From: Streptomyces sp. NBC_01262 | GTDB taxonomy: Bacteria > Actinomycetota > Actinomycetes > Streptomycetales > Streptomycetaceae | Assembly (NCBI RefSeq): GCF_036226365.1 | Contig: NZ_CP108462.1 | Coordinates: 5,657,501 to 5,721,500, forward strand | Direction of reading: 5' to 3' | Length of the DNA stretch: 64,000 nucleotides | Shown here: positions 7,610 to 16,633 of the stretch, piece after piece | Position numbering within the stretch: the first letter of the stretch is position 1 | Layout of the letters: every line of letters starts with the position of its first letter | Notes under the pieces: generated by a model | The model's input: only the letters and a program-made list of their open reading frames with translations | Told to the model about the DNA's origin: nothing | Databases searched by the model: none | Made by a program: the position numbers and the translations under genes

Positions 7610-9196
7610 GTGGTGGACGAGGGCAAGCCGGGGTGGGACGAGGTCCGCTCCGAGTTCACGCCGCCGCTGGGCGTGGAGCTGCCGCCGGAGCCCGAGCCGG
7701 AGGGCTCGGCCTTTACGCAGCCCAAGCAGCCCGCGCAGCTGACGTATCCCGCCTTTACGCCGCCCAACGGGATACCGCTGGTCAGCCTGTCCAAGGAGAC
7801 GCCCTGGCCGGACCGGATGCGGGCGATGCTGCGCATGCCGGTCACCGAGCGCCCCGCGCCGGAGCAGCCGGTGGCGGAGCCGGCGGACGCGGGGCCGCCG
7901 GTGCCGCGCGTGCTGGACCTGATCCTGCGGATCGGGGAGCTGCTGCTGGCCGGGGGCGAGGGCGCGGAGGACGTGGAGGCGGCGATGCTGGGGGTGGCGC
8001 ACGCGTACGGCCTGGCGCGGGTCGAGCCGACGGTGACGTTCACGCTGCTCGGGGTCTCGTACCAGCCCTCGCTCATCGACCCGCCGGTCACGGCGAACCG
8101 GACCGTACGGCGCCGGGGCACCGACTACACCCGCCTGGCGGCCGTGTTCCGGCTGGTGGACGACATCACCACCGCCGGGCTGACCCTGGAGGACGCCTAC
8201 CGCCGCCTCGGCGTCATCCGCCGCAACCGGCACCCGTACCCGAGCCGGGTGCTGACCGGCGCCGCCGGGCTGCTGGCGGGTGCGGCGTCGATGATGGTGG
8301 GCGGCGGCGGGCCGGTGGTGTTCGCGATCGCGGCGATCGGGGCGATGCTCGGCGACCGGCTGGCGTGGCTGTGCGCGGGCCGGGGGCTGCCGGAGTTCTA
8401 CCAGTTCACCGCCGCCGCGATGCCCGCCGCCGTGCTGGGGATCCTGGTCGACCGCTTCGGGCACGCCCTGCCCTGGACCAGCACCATCCAGGCCTCGGCG
8501 GTGATCACCGGTGGGCTGTTCGCGCTGATCCCGGGGCGGGCCCTGGTGGCGGCCGTCCAGGACGGGCTGACCGGCTTCTACATCACCGCCTCCGCCCGGC
8601 TGCTGGAGGTCATGTACCTCTTCACCGGCATCGTCGTCGGCGTCACGCTCGTGCTGTACGCGGGCGTGAGCCTCGGCGCGGAGCTGGACCCGGAGCAGAG
8701 CCTCAGCACGTACGAGAACGCGCCCGTGCAGCTCGTCGCGGCGATGGTGCTGAGCCTGGCCTTCGCGATGATGCTGCAGTGCGAGCGCCAGGTCCTGCTG
8801 CTGGCCACCCTCAACGGCGGCGTGGCCTGGGTCGTCTACGGCGTGCTCCACCAGGACCTCGGCTGGTCGGCCGTCCCCGCGACGGCGGTCGCCGCAGGGC
8901 TCGTCGGTCTCCTCGGCCAGCTCCTCGCCCGCCACCGGCACGCCTCCGCCCTGCCGTACGTCACCGCCGCGATCGGCCCCCTCCTGCCCGGCTCGGCCAC
9001 GTACTTCGGGCTCCTCGGCCTCACCCAGCACCACCTCACCGAGGGCCTCACCTCGCTCACCAAGGCGGCGGCCCTGGCCCTGGCGGTGGCCATCGGCGTC
9101 AACCTCGGCAGCGAGGCCGCCCGGATGTTCCTCAAGGCGCCGGGCGCCGCCGCCCCGGCCAAGCGCCGGGCGGCCAAGCGCACGCGCGGCTTCTGA
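7610..9196 (+). CDS. ThrE-type threonine/serine exporter
   Basis: A 528-residue protein with a hydrophilic N-terminus of about 95 residues, then the ThrE cytoplasmic-membrane domain (LLLAGGEGAEDVEAAM near 105; YxRLGVIRRNRHPYPSRV near 205) and about ten hydrophobic helices, ending with the ThrE_2 domain. Homologues export L-threonine and L-serine using the proton motive force. Start is GTG-GTG-GAC at 7610. Other Streptomyces members have similar acidic, Pro-rich N-terminal extensions as far as I recall. It ends at a perfect 38-bp palindrome shared with the convergent ppa gene. Confidence 0.9.
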   Translation: MVDEGKPGWDEVRSEFTPPLGVELPPEPEPEGSAFTQPKQPAQLTYPAFTPPNGIPLVSLSKETPWPDRMRAMLRMPVTERPAPEQPVAEPADAGPPVPRVLDLILRIGELLLAGGEGAEDVEAAMLGVAHAYGLARVEPTVTFTLLGVSYQPSLIDPPVTANRTVRRRGTDYTRLAAVFRLVDDITTAGLTLEDAYRRLGVIRRNRHPYPSRVLTGAAGLLAGAASMMVGGGGPVVFAIAAIGAMLGDRLAWLCAGRGLPEFYQFTAAAMPAAVLGILVDRFGHALPWTSTIQASAVITGGLFALIPGRALVAAVQDGLTGFYITASARLLEVMYLFTGIVVGVTLVLYAGVSLGAELDPEQSLSTYENAPVQLVAAMVLSLAFAMMLQCERQVLLLATLNGGVAWVVYGVLHQDLGWSAVPATAVAAGLVGLLGQLLARHRHASALPYVTAAIGPLLPGSATYFGLLGLTQHHLTEGLTSLTKAAALALAVAIGVNLGSEAARMFLKAPGAAAPAKRRAAKRTRGF

Positions 9197-9222
9197 GGCT
9201 TCGGGCCTGTCCGGCACACGAA

Positions 9223-9260
9223 AACGGTGGCGGGTCCGCGATCGCGGACCCGCCACCGTT
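9223..9260. terminator. bidirectional terminator: 38-bp perfect palindrome
   Basis: Bases 9223-9241 are the exact reverse complement of 9242-9260, with centre CGCGATCGCG. The palindrome sits between the stop codons of the convergent ThrE and ppa genes and carries an A-rich left flank and TT on the right. It should terminate transcription from both sides. Confidence 0.85.
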
Positions 9261-9274
9261 CACGTGGTGTCCGG

Positions 9275-9766
9275 TCAGTGGTGACCGGACTCCTTGAGGC
9301 GCTTGTACGAGGCCTCGATCTCGGCCTCCGCCTCGATGCGGCCGACCCAGTTGGCGCCCTCGACGGACTTGCCGGGCTCCAGGTCCTTGTAGACCTCGAA
9401 GAAGTGCTGGATCTCCAGCCGGTCGAACTCGCTCACGTGGTGAATGTCACGCAGGTGCTCCACGCGCGGGTCGGAGGCAGGCACGCACAGCAGCTTGTCG
9501 TCGCCGCCCGCCTCGTCCGTCATGCGGAACATGCCGATGGCGCGGCACTTGATGAGGCAGCCGGGGAAGGTCGGCTCGTCCAGGATGACGAGGGCGTCCA
9601 GCGGGTCGCCGTCCTCGCCGAGGGTGTTCTCGACGAAGCCGTAGTCGGCCGGGTAGCTGGTCGAAGTGAAGAGCCGGCGGTCCAGGCGGATACGACCGGT
9701 CTCGTGGTCCACCTCGTACTTGTTCCGCGAACCCTTCGGGATCTCGATCGTGACGTCGAACTCCAA
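9275..9766 (-). CDS. ppa: inorganic pyrophosphatase
   Basis: Family I soluble pyrophosphatase, hydrolysing PPi to two phosphates. The 163-residue product shows the E-IPKGSRNKYE start, YPADYGFVENT near residues 38-48, and the metal-binding cluster GEDGDPLDALV near 50-60, where the Asp triad binds Mg2+. The start is a TTG at 9766 preceded by a strong GGAGGAG seven bases upstream; no ATG or GTG would keep the conserved N-terminus. It is divergent from the carboxypeptidase gene and convergent with the ThrE gene. Confidence 0.95.
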   Translation of the reverse strand: MEFDVTIEIPKGSRNKYEVDHETGRIRLDRRLFTSTSYPADYGFVENTLGEDGDPLDALVILDEPTFPGCLIKCRAIGMFRMTDEAGGDDKLLCVPASDPRVEHLRDIHHVSEFDRLEIQHFFEVYKDLEPGKSVEGANWVGRIEAEAEIEASYKRLKESGHH

Positions 9767-9853
9767 GACTCCACTCCTCCATGATCAGCACATAGTTCTG
9801 GTGATTAAGTGTCTCCCACGCAAGTGTGTGATCGCGAAAGGGGCTGGTGCGGG

Positions 9854-11290
9854 GTGCCGCTCACCAAGAACGCGCAGGTGACGGCGGTATCCGCCGCGAT
9901 CGGCCTCGCGCTGGCGCTGGTGGCGGTGGCCGCCGCGGGCCCCTGGGAGTCAGGCCAGCGTACGGCCGAACGGGTGGCGGCGAGGCCAAAGGCCACGCAC
10001 TCCTCCGCCGGCACGCCGCGCGGGACCGCCGAAGCGTCCCCGGCCCCGCTCGCCGCCGACGTCCTGGCTCCCGCGACCGGCTCCCCGACGGTCCCCGCGC
10101 CGACGAGGGCGGGCCTGGCCGAGACCCTCGTCCCGATCGTGAAGGCGTCATCGGGGCTCGGCAAGGTCTTCACCGCCGCGGTCGTGGACGCCGCCACCGG
10201 CAGGCTCGTCTACGGGCTGGGCGCCGGCACCGGCGCCGTACCCGCCTCGACCACCAAGATCGCCACCGCCACGGCCGCGCTCTCCCTGCTCGGCCCAGAC
10301 CACACCTTCACCACCACCGTCGTCGCGGCCACCGGCGCCCGCCGGATCACCCTCGTCGGCGGCGGCGACCCCACCCTCACCGCCCGCGCCGAGGCCGGTG
10401 GCGGCTACGACGCGGCTTCCCTGCGGGAGTTGGCGGATGACACGGCCCGCGCCCTCCTGCAGAAGGGCTGGACGCGGGTCGCCCTCGGCTACGACGCCTC
10501 CCTCTACAAGGGCTCGGCCCTGCACTCCATCGGCCACAACGACAACCTCGCCCCCGTCACCGCACTGATGGCCGACGAGGGCCGCCTCGACAGCACGTCG
10601 TACAAGGGCCCTGCGGGCCGCTCCTGGGACCCGGCGCGGTCTGCGGCGGCCACCTTCGCCGAGCTGCTGGAGACCCGGGGCATCACGGTCACCGGCGAGG
10701 TGTCCTCCCGCAAGGCCTCCGGGGCCTTGCTGGCCGAGGTCCAGTCCCCGCCGCTGTCCGAGCTCGTCGAGCGGATGCTCACCAACAGCGACAACGACAT
10801 CGCCGAAGCCCTCGCCCGCCAGTCCGCCGTCGCGGCCGGCAAGCGCGCCTCCTTCTATGGCGGCGCCGCCGCCATAGAGGGCGCCCTCGAAGGTCTCGGC
10901 CTCGATGTCACCGGCGCCCGCTTCAACGACGGCAGCGGCCTCGACAAACTCGACCGCGTCACCGCCGGCCAGCTCGCCGGTCTGCTGTCCCTCGCCGGCT
11001 CCACCTCGCACCCCGAGCTGCGTTCGATCATCACCGGCCTCCCCGTCGCCGCCTTCTCCGGCTCCCTGAGCACGCGCTTCGTCTCCGACACCGGCCGCGC
11101 GGGCGCCGGCCTCGTACGCGCCAAGACCGGCACCCTCACCGGCGTCAACGCGCTGGCGGGCACGGTGGTCGACGCCGACGGGCGGCTGCTGACCTTCGCC
11201 TTCCTGACCTCCGGGACGACGGATCCGACGGCGGCGGCCGCCGCGCTCGACCGCCTGGCGGCGGCCGTGTCGCAGTGCGGCTGCCAATAG
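9854..11290 (+). CDS. dacB: D-alanyl-D-alanine carboxypeptidase/endopeptidase, PBP4 (DacB) type
   Basis: An exported class C penicillin-binding protein that trims peptidoglycan stem peptides or cross-bridges. From the GTG at 9854 (AAAGGGG just upstream) the product is 478 residues and starts with a hydrophobic export or anchor segment at about 7-32. A GTG at 9809 would only add a non-conserved leader. Catalytic motifs are ASTTKIATA (SxxK), NSDND (SxN) and AKTGTLTGV (KTG), in the correct order and spacing for the S13 family. It overlaps no gene and is followed 62 bp later by the metalloprotease gene. Confidence 0.92.
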   Translation: MPLTKNAQVTAVSAAIGLALALVAVAAAGPWESGQRTAERVAARPKATHSSAGTPRGTAEASPAPLAADVLAPATGSPTVPAPTRAGLAETLVPIVKASSGLGKVFTAAVVDAATGRLVYGLGAGTGAVPASTTKIATATAALSLLGPDHTFTTTVVAATGARRITLVGGGDPTLTARAEAGGGYDAASLRELADDTARALLQKGWTRVALGYDASLYKGSALHSIGHNDNLAPVTALMADEGRLDSTSYKGPAGRSWDPARSAAATFAELLETRGITVTGEVSSRKASGALLAEVQSPPLSELVERMLTNSDNDIAEALARQSAVAAGKRASFYGGAAAIEGALEGLGLDVTGARFNDGSGLDKLDRVTAGQLAGLLSLAGSTSHPELRSIITGLPVAAFSGSLSTRFVSDTGRAGAGLVRAKTGTLTGVNALAGTVVDADGRLLTFAFLTSGTTDPTAAAAALDRLAAAVSQCGCQ

Positions 11291-11352
11291 CCAACCCGGA
11301 CCGGCCGTACGGCGTCCTCCCGTGCGGGGGACGCACAACGTACGGTGAAGGA

Positions 11353-12528
11353 ATGACGAGCATCGGTGGTGTGGAGATGGTCGACTGGAATCTCGCGGTG
11401 GCGACCGCGACCCGATTCGTGCGGCCCGGGCCGGACGTGTCGCGCGAGGATGCCCGGGAGGTCGTCGCGGAGCTGCGGCGGCATGCGAAGTCCTCTGAAG
11501 CACATGTGCGTTCGTTCACGAAGATGTTCGGCGAGGGGGAGGAGCCGGACGACCACGGCACCCCCGTGCTGATCGTGGACCGGCCGGGCTGGATCAAGGC
11601 CAATGTGGCCGGCTTCCGCGAGGTGCTGAAGCCGCTGCTGACCAAGATGGAGGCCCGGCGCCCGGGCGGCCCCGGCGGGGCCGTACTGGGGACGGTCGGC
11701 GGAAAGGTGACGGGGGTCGAGGTCGGGATGCTGCTCAGCTTCCTGGCCTCGCGCGTACTCGGCCAGTACGAGACCTTCGCCCCGGCCACCCGTGACCTGC
11801 CGGCGGGCCCGGCGGCGCCCGCGCCGGGGGAGCGCAAGGCGGGGCGGCTGCTGCTCGTGGCGCCCAACATCGTGCACGTGGAGCGCGAACTGGACGTGGA
11901 TCCGCACGACTTCCGGCTGTGGGTGTGCCTGCACGAGGAGACGCACCGGACACAGTTCACCGCGGTGCCGTGGCTGCGCGACCACATCGAGTCGGAGATC
12001 CAGGACTTCCTGGCGGAGACGGAGATCGACCCGTCGACGCTCATCGAGCGTGTCCGCGAGGCCTTCCAGTCGTTCACCACAGGCAACCGCTCGGACAGCG
12101 ACGAGGCGGCCGTGGACGCGGAGGAGGACGAGCGCAGCCTGATCGATCTCGTCCAGACCCCCAACCAGCGGGAGATCCTGGCCCGTCTCACGGCCGTGAT
12201 GTCGCTGCTCGAAGGACACGCGGACTATGTGATGGACGGTGTCGGCCCCGACGTCGTGCCGTCGGTGGCCGAGATCCGCGAGAAGTTCCAGCAGCGCCGG
12301 CAGAGCGGGGCCGGGCGCCTGGACCTCGCGCTGCGCAAGCTGCTCGGGCTGGACGCGAAGCTGCGGCAGTACCGGGACGGCGAGCGGTTCGTGCGGGCGG
12401 TGGTGAAGGACGCGGGGATGGACGGGTTCAACCGGATCTGGACCTCGCCCAACACGCTGCCCACGAAGTTGGAGATCGCCAAACCCGCGGATTGGGTCGC
12501 GCGGGTGCACCGGCGCAGCGAAACGTGA
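11353..12528 (+). CDS. zinc-dependent metalloprotease, DUF2342 (F420-biosynthesis-associated) family
   Basis: A 391-residue protein with the zinc-binding motif LHEETHRTQF (HExxH) near residue 197 and the family-typical VVDRPGWIKANVAGFREVLKP-like region near 75-90, here beginning LIVDRPGW. The C-terminal part includes an EGHADYVMDGV segment that carries a probable third metal ligand. The family is found next to tilS and hpt in actinobacteria and is annotated as a coenzyme-F420-associated hydrolase. The substrate is unknown. The ATG at 11353 was chosen because the family similarity starts there. Confidence 0.85.
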   Translation: MTSIGGVEMVDWNLAVATATRFVRPGPDVSREDAREVVAELRRHAKSSEAHVRSFTKMFGEGEEPDDHGTPVLIVDRPGWIKANVAGFREVLKPLLTKMEARRPGGPGGAVLGTVGGKVTGVEVGMLLSFLASRVLGQYETFAPATRDLPAGPAAPAPGERKAGRLLLVAPNIVHVERELDVDPHDFRLWVCLHEETHRTQFTAVPWLRDHIESEIQDFLAETEIDPSTLIERVREAFQSFTTGNRSDSDEAAVDAEEDERSLIDLVQTPNQREILARLTAVMSLLEGHADYVMDGVGPDVVPSVAEIREKFQQRRQSGAGRLDLALRKLLGLDAKLRQYRDGERFVRAVVKDAGMDGFNRIWTSPNTLPTKLEIAKPADWVARVHRRSET

Positions 12529-12608
12529 CGAAATGACACACGGGACGCCACCCGGTTCACCCGTCCGAGGGACCGTAAGCGCAGGGCGTGGCGTGCGATG
12601 CTCGGGTA

Positions 12609-12636
12609 TTGCCCAGCTTCTGTCACCATCTAGCTA
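12609..12636 (+). promoter_or_regulatory. candidate promoter of tilS-hpt
   Basis: TTGCCC at 12609-12614 and TAGCTA at 12631-12636 are separated by 16 bp, in a locally AT-richer stretch 45-70 bp before the tilS start. This fits a principal-sigma promoter, although the spacer is short. Confidence 0.4.
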
Positions 12637-12680
12637 CCCTGCGTCATCAGCCCCACAGCCTCCTTAGGAGGGAACCGGAC

Positions 12681-13706
12681 ATGGGTCCCCACCCCGCGGT
12701 CGCAGCGATACGCCTGGCGGTCCGCCGCGTACTCCAGGACGTACGAGACGACAACTCGTCAGACGCCAACTCGCCAGTCCACAACTCGGAAGCCCGGGGC
12801 GACGGCCCCCTCGTGCTCGTCGCGTGCAGCGGCGGAGCCGATTCGATGGCCCTCGCCACCGCCCTCGCCTTCGAAGCACCCAAGCTCGGCATGCGCGCCG
12901 GCGCCGTCACCGTCGACCACGGCCTGCAGGCCGGCTCCGACACCCGGGCGCGCGAGGTGGCCGTCCGGCTGCGCGCCCTCGGCCTCGATCCGGTGGACGC
13001 CATCGGGGTCACCGTCGGCCGCCAGGGCGGGCCCGAGGCGGCCGCCAGGGATGCGCGGTACGCGGCGCTGGACGCCGCCGCCCGCGACCGGGGCGCGGCC
13101 GCCGTGCTGCTCGGCCACACCCGCGACGACCAGGCGGAAACCGTCCTGCTCGGGCTGGCCCGCGGCTCCGGCACGCGCTCCCTGTCGGGGATGCCGGCCG
13201 TGAACGGCCGCTACCGCCGCCCCTTCCTGCTGCTGGACCGCCACACGGTCCGTGAGGCCTGCCTGGCGCAGGGCATCGACGTGTGGGAGGACCCGCACAA
13301 CCACGACCCGGCCTACACCCGCTCCCGGGTCCGCCACGAGGCGCTGCCGGTGCTGGAGAAGTCCCTCGGCAAGGGCGTGATCGAGGCCCTGGCCCGTACC
13401 GCCCAGCTCTCCCGCGACGACGCGGACGCGCTCGACGAGTGGGCCGCATGCGCAGAGCGTGATGCCGCTCACGGAGAGGGCGGTCTCGACACCGCCCGGC
13501 TGCTCCTCCTGCCGCCCGCCGTACGCAGGCGCGTCCTGCGCAGGGCGGCGATTGCCGCCGGTTCACCGGCGGGATCCCTGTTCGCCCGGCACATCGAGGA
13601 GACCGACCGGCTGGTCACCGGCTGGCGCGGGCAGAAGCCCCTCAACCTTCCCGGCGGGATCGCCGTCGGCCGCCGCAATGGCAGACTGTTCTTCTCACCG
13701 TCGTAG
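12681..13706 (+). CDS. tilS: tRNA(Ile)-lysidine synthase
   Basis: Converts C34 of tRNA-Ile(CAU) to lysidine using ATP and lysine, so that the tRNA reads AUA codons. The 341-residue product has the N-type ATP-pyrophosphatase loop ACSGGADSMAL at about 49-58, then GHTRDDQAETVLLGLARGSG and RPFLxxxR motifs and the C-terminal VxxEDPHNHD-type segment specific to TilS. The ATG at 12681 follows a strong AGGAGGG at 12666-12672. It lies 20 bp upstream of hpt, the usual actinobacterial pairing. Confidence 0.95.
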   Translation: MGPHPAVAAIRLAVRRVLQDVRDDNSSDANSPVHNSEARGDGPLVLVACSGGADSMALATALAFEAPKLGMRAGAVTVDHGLQAGSDTRAREVAVRLRALGLDPVDAIGVTVGRQGGPEAAARDARYAALDAAARDRGAAAVLLGHTRDDQAETVLLGLARGSGTRSLSGMPAVNGRYRRPFLLLDRHTVREACLAQGIDVWEDPHNHDPAYTRSRVRHEALPVLEKSLGKGVIEALARTAQLSRDDADALDEWAACAERDAAHGEGGLDTARLLLLPPAVRRRVLRRAAIAAGSPAGSLFARHIEETDRLVTGWRGQKPLNLPGGIAVGRRNGRLFFSPS

Positions 13707-13726
13707 ACCTTGAGGAAGTACCACAG

Positions 13727-14281
13727 GTGAACGAGAAGGACATGGGCGCCGACCTTGAGAAGGTGCTCATCACCAAGGCCGAGATCGACGACCGGCTCAT
13801 CGGGCTGGCAGCGGAGATCGACAAGGACTACGAAGGCAAGGACCTGCTGATCGTCGGTGTGCTCAAGGGCGCGGTGATGGTCATGGCGGACCTGGCGCGG
13901 GCACTGTCGAGCAACGTCACGATGGACTGGATGGCGGTGTCCTCCTACGGGGCGGGCACCAAGTCCTCCGGCGTCGTACGGATCCTCAAGGACCTGGACA
14001 CCGACATCGCGGGCCGCGACGTACTGATCGTCGAGGACATCATCGACTCCGGTCTGACGCTGTCCTGGCTGATCAGCAACCTCGGCTCGCGCAGGCCGGC
14101 CTCGCTGGAGGTCTGCACGCTGCTGCGCAAGCCGGAGGCGGCGAAGGTCGAGATCGATGTGAAGTACACCGGCTTCGACATCCCCAATGAGTTCGTGGTC
14201 GGCTATGGCCTGGACTTCGCGGAGAAGTACCGGAATCTTCCCTTTGTGGGTACCCTCGCGCCTCACGTCTACGGCGGCTGA
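13727..14281 (+). CDS. hpt: hypoxanthine phosphoribosyltransferase
   Basis: Purine salvage enzyme that converts hypoxanthine (and guanine) plus PRPP to the nucleotide and PPi. The 184-residue product shows VGVLKGAVMVMADLARAL near 43-60, the catalytic flexible-loop SSYGAG near 72-77, and the PRPP-binding VLIVEDIIDSGLTLSWL at 99-115. The GTG at 13727 has GAGGAAG upstream. It follows tilS and precedes a hairpin terminator and ftsH. Confidence 0.96.
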   Translation: MNEKDMGADLEKVLITKAEIDDRLIGLAAEIDKDYEGKDLLIVGVLKGAVMVMADLARALSSNVTMDWMAVSSYGAGTKSSGVVRILKDLDTDIAGRDVLIVEDIIDSGLTLSWLISNLGSRRPASLEVCTLLRKPEAAKVEIDVKYTGFDIPNEFVVGYGLDFAEKYRNLPFVGTLAPHVYGG

Positions 14282-14309
14282 GGGACCCCGGGGAACCTCA
14301 CTCCGTTTC

Positions 14310-14335
14310 CCCGCGTTGGAGACTGGGAACGCGGG
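14310..14335 (+). terminator. hairpin terminator after hpt
   Basis: CCCGCGTT (14310-14317) pairs with AACGCGGG (14328-14335) over a 10-base loop, followed by TTTAA. It lies 30 bp after the hpt stop. Confidence 0.65.
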
Positions 14336-14480
14336 TTTAACGGTCTCGGACCACTTCGGGTGACAATACTGAAGTACCGTCCGAAGGTCGGGTCATAGTC
14401 ATACACCGGATGCACAGGCGGCCGAGCGGCTGTCGTGCCTCACTGTGGCAGGAGGGACGGGGCTTAGCGGCCCCGCATGG

Positions 14481-16532
14481 ATGGACGTCAAGCGCTATTT
14501 CCGTGGGCCAGTGATGTGGATCTTCCTGGCTGTCCTCGCCGTGGTCGTTTTGATGCAGGTCGTCGGTTCGTCCGGCGGCTATAAGACGGTTGACACCGGC
14601 CAGGTCATCGAGGCCATCAACAGCAACCAGGCCAAGTCCGCAGAGCTGACGACCGGCGACGAGGCGTCGATCAAGGTCGAGCTCAAGAGCGGCGCCAAGG
14701 TCGGCGGCAAGGACCTCGGCACCAAGATCAAGGCGAGCTACATCGGCGACCAGGGCGTCGACGTGGCCAAGATCCTCCAGTCGAAGGTCGACGACCAGGA
14801 CAAGACGACGCTGCCCGACGGGTACACCGTCTCGCCGCAGTCGCAGAACGCGTTCGTCAGCGTGCTGCTGTCGCTGCTGCCCTTCGTCCTCATCGTCGTG
14901 GTCTTCCTGTTCCTGATGAACCAGATGCAGGGCGGCGGCTCCCGGGTCATGAACTTCGGGAAGTCCAAGGCCAAGCTGATCACCAAGGACACCCCGAAGA
15001 CCACCTTCGCGGACGTCGCGGGCTCGGACGAGGCCGTCGAGGAGCTCCACGAGATCAAGGAGTTCCTCCAGGAGCCGGCGAAGTTCCAGGCCGTCGGCGC
15101 CAAGATCCCCAAGGGTGTGCTGCTCTACGGCCCGCCCGGAACCGGCAAGACCCTGCTCGCCCGCGCTGTCGCGGGTGAGGCGGGCGTGCCGTTCTACTCG
15201 ATCTCCGGCTCCGACTTCGTCGAGATGTTCGTGGGTGTCGGCGCCAGCCGGGTCCGTGACCTCTTCGAGCAGGCCAAGGCCAACGCCCCGGCCATCGTCT
15301 TCGTCGACGAGATCGACGCCGTCGGCCGGCACCGCGGGGCGGGCCTCGGCGGCGGCCACGACGAGCGCGAGCAGACGCTCAACCAGCTGCTCGTCGAGAT
15401 GGACGGCTTCGACGTGAAGGGCGGCGTCATCCTGATCGCCGCCACCAACCGGCCCGACATCCTCGACCCGGCGCTGCTGCGCCCGGGCCGCTTCGACCGC
15501 CAGATCGCCGTGGACCGCCCCGACCTCCAGGGCCGCCTGGAGATCCTCCAGGTCCACCAGAAGGGCAAGCCGGTCGCCCCGGACGTCGACCTCCGGGCCG
15601 TCGCCCGCCGCACCCCCGGCTTCACCGGCGCCGACCTGGCGAACGTCCTCAACGAGGCCGCGCTGCTCACGGCCCGCAGCGACAAGAAGCTGCTGGACAA
15701 CCACACGCTGGACGAGGCGATCGACCGCGTCGTGGCCGGCCCGCAGAAGCGGACCCGAATCATGTCCGAGAAGGAGAAGAAGATCACCGCGTACCACGAG
15801 GGCGGACACGCCCTGGTCGCGGCGGCTTCTCCGAACAGCGACCCGGTGCACAAGGTCACGATCCTCTCGCGGGGCCGTGCCCTCGGCTACACCATGGTCC
15901 TGCCGGACGAGGACAAGTACTCCACCACGCGCAACGAGATGCTCGACCAGCTCGCGTACATGCTGGGCGGGCGCGCCGCGGAGGAGCTGGTCTTCCACGA
16001 CCCGACCACCGGCGCCGCCAACGACATCGAGAAGGCGACCGCCACCGCCCGCGCCATGGTCACGCAGTACGGCATGACCGAGCGGCTCGGCGCGATCAAG
16101 TTCGGCTCGGACAACTCCGAGCCGTTCCTGGGACGTGAGATGGGTCACCAGCGCGACTACTCGGAAGAGGTCGCCGGGCTGGTCGACGAAGAGGTCAAGA
16201 AGCTCATCGAGACCGCGCACAACGAGGCGTGGGAGATCCTGGTCGAGAACCGCGACGTCCTCGACAGCCTTGTTCTGGCCCTCCTGGAGAAGGAGACCCT
16301 GAACAAGGAGCAGATCGCCGAGATCTTCAAGCCGATCGTCAAGCGCCCCCCGCGCCCGGCCTGGACCGGCTCCTCCCGCCGGACCCCCTCCACCCGCCCG
16401 CCGGTGCTGTCCCCGAAGGAGCTGGCCCTCACCAACGGCGCCCAGTCCGCCAACGGGTCCGGCGTCGGTCTGGTCAAGCCCGCCCCGGTCGACGCGGTCG
16501 AGCTTCCGGAGGAGCCCGGCACCGAAGCCTGA
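14481..16532 (+). CDS. ftsH: ATP-dependent zinc metalloprotease FtsH
   Basis: Membrane-anchored AAA+ protease that degrades damaged or regulatory membrane and cytoplasmic proteins. The 683-residue product has membrane helices at about 11-28 and 126-147 flanking an extracytoplasmic domain. It has Walker A GPPGTGKT at 217-224, Walker B IVFVDEID near 272-279, the second region of homology around ATNRPDILDPALLRPGRFDR, and the zinc site HEGGH at 439-443. The C-terminal 70 residues are Pro/Ser-rich. I chose the ATG at 14481 (MDVKRYF) over a GTG at 14445 because it matches the usual actinobacterial N-terminus. A strong terminator follows. Confidence 0.96.
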   Translation: MDVKRYFRGPVMWIFLAVLAVVVLMQVVGSSGGYKTVDTGQVIEAINSNQAKSAELTTGDEASIKVELKSGAKVGGKDLGTKIKASYIGDQGVDVAKILQSKVDDQDKTTLPDGYTVSPQSQNAFVSVLLSLLPFVLIVVVFLFLMNQMQGGGSRVMNFGKSKAKLITKDTPKTTFADVAGSDEAVEELHEIKEFLQEPAKFQAVGAKIPKGVLLYGPPGTGKTLLARAVAGEAGVPFYSISGSDFVEMFVGVGASRVRDLFEQAKANAPAIVFVDEIDAVGRHRGAGLGGGHDEREQTLNQLLVEMDGFDVKGGVILIAATNRPDILDPALLRPGRFDRQIAVDRPDLQGRLEILQVHQKGKPVAPDVDLRAVARRTPGFTGADLANVLNEAALLTARSDKKLLDNHTLDEAIDRVVAGPQKRTRIMSEKEKKITAYHEGGHALVAAASPNSDPVHKVTILSRGRALGYTMVLPDEDKYSTTRNEMLDQLAYMLGGRAAEELVFHDPTTGAANDIEKATATARAMVTQYGMTERLGAIKFGSDNSEPFLGREMGHQRDYSEEVAGLVDEEVKKLIETAHNEAWEILVENRDVLDSLVLALLEKETLNKEQIAEIFKPIVKRPPRPAWTGSSRRTPSTRPPVLSPKELALTNGAQSANGSGVGLVKPAPVDAVELPEEPGTEA

Positions 16533-16554
16533 CAAAAGGCTGACAGCGGAATGT

Positions 16555-16596
16555 AAGCCGCGCTCTCCGGGTTTCGTACCCTGGAGAGCGCGGCTT
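16555..16596 (+). terminator. strong hairpin terminator after ftsH
   Basis: A 14-bp stem (16555-16568 with 16583-16596, core GCCGCGCTCTCC) encloses an inner GGG/CCC pair and ends in TTTCTG. It lies 23 bp after the ftsH stop and 38 bp before folE, so folE probably needs its own start signals or read-through. Confidence 0.8.
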
Positions 16597-16633
16597 TCTG
16601 CTACCGCAGTGACGTACGAGGAGCGAGGCACCC

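Noticed and set aside
14445..14480. Upstream GTG start for ftsH
   Set aside because: The extra residues are not like FtsH N-termini, whereas the ATG at 14481 gives the family sequence MDVKRYF.
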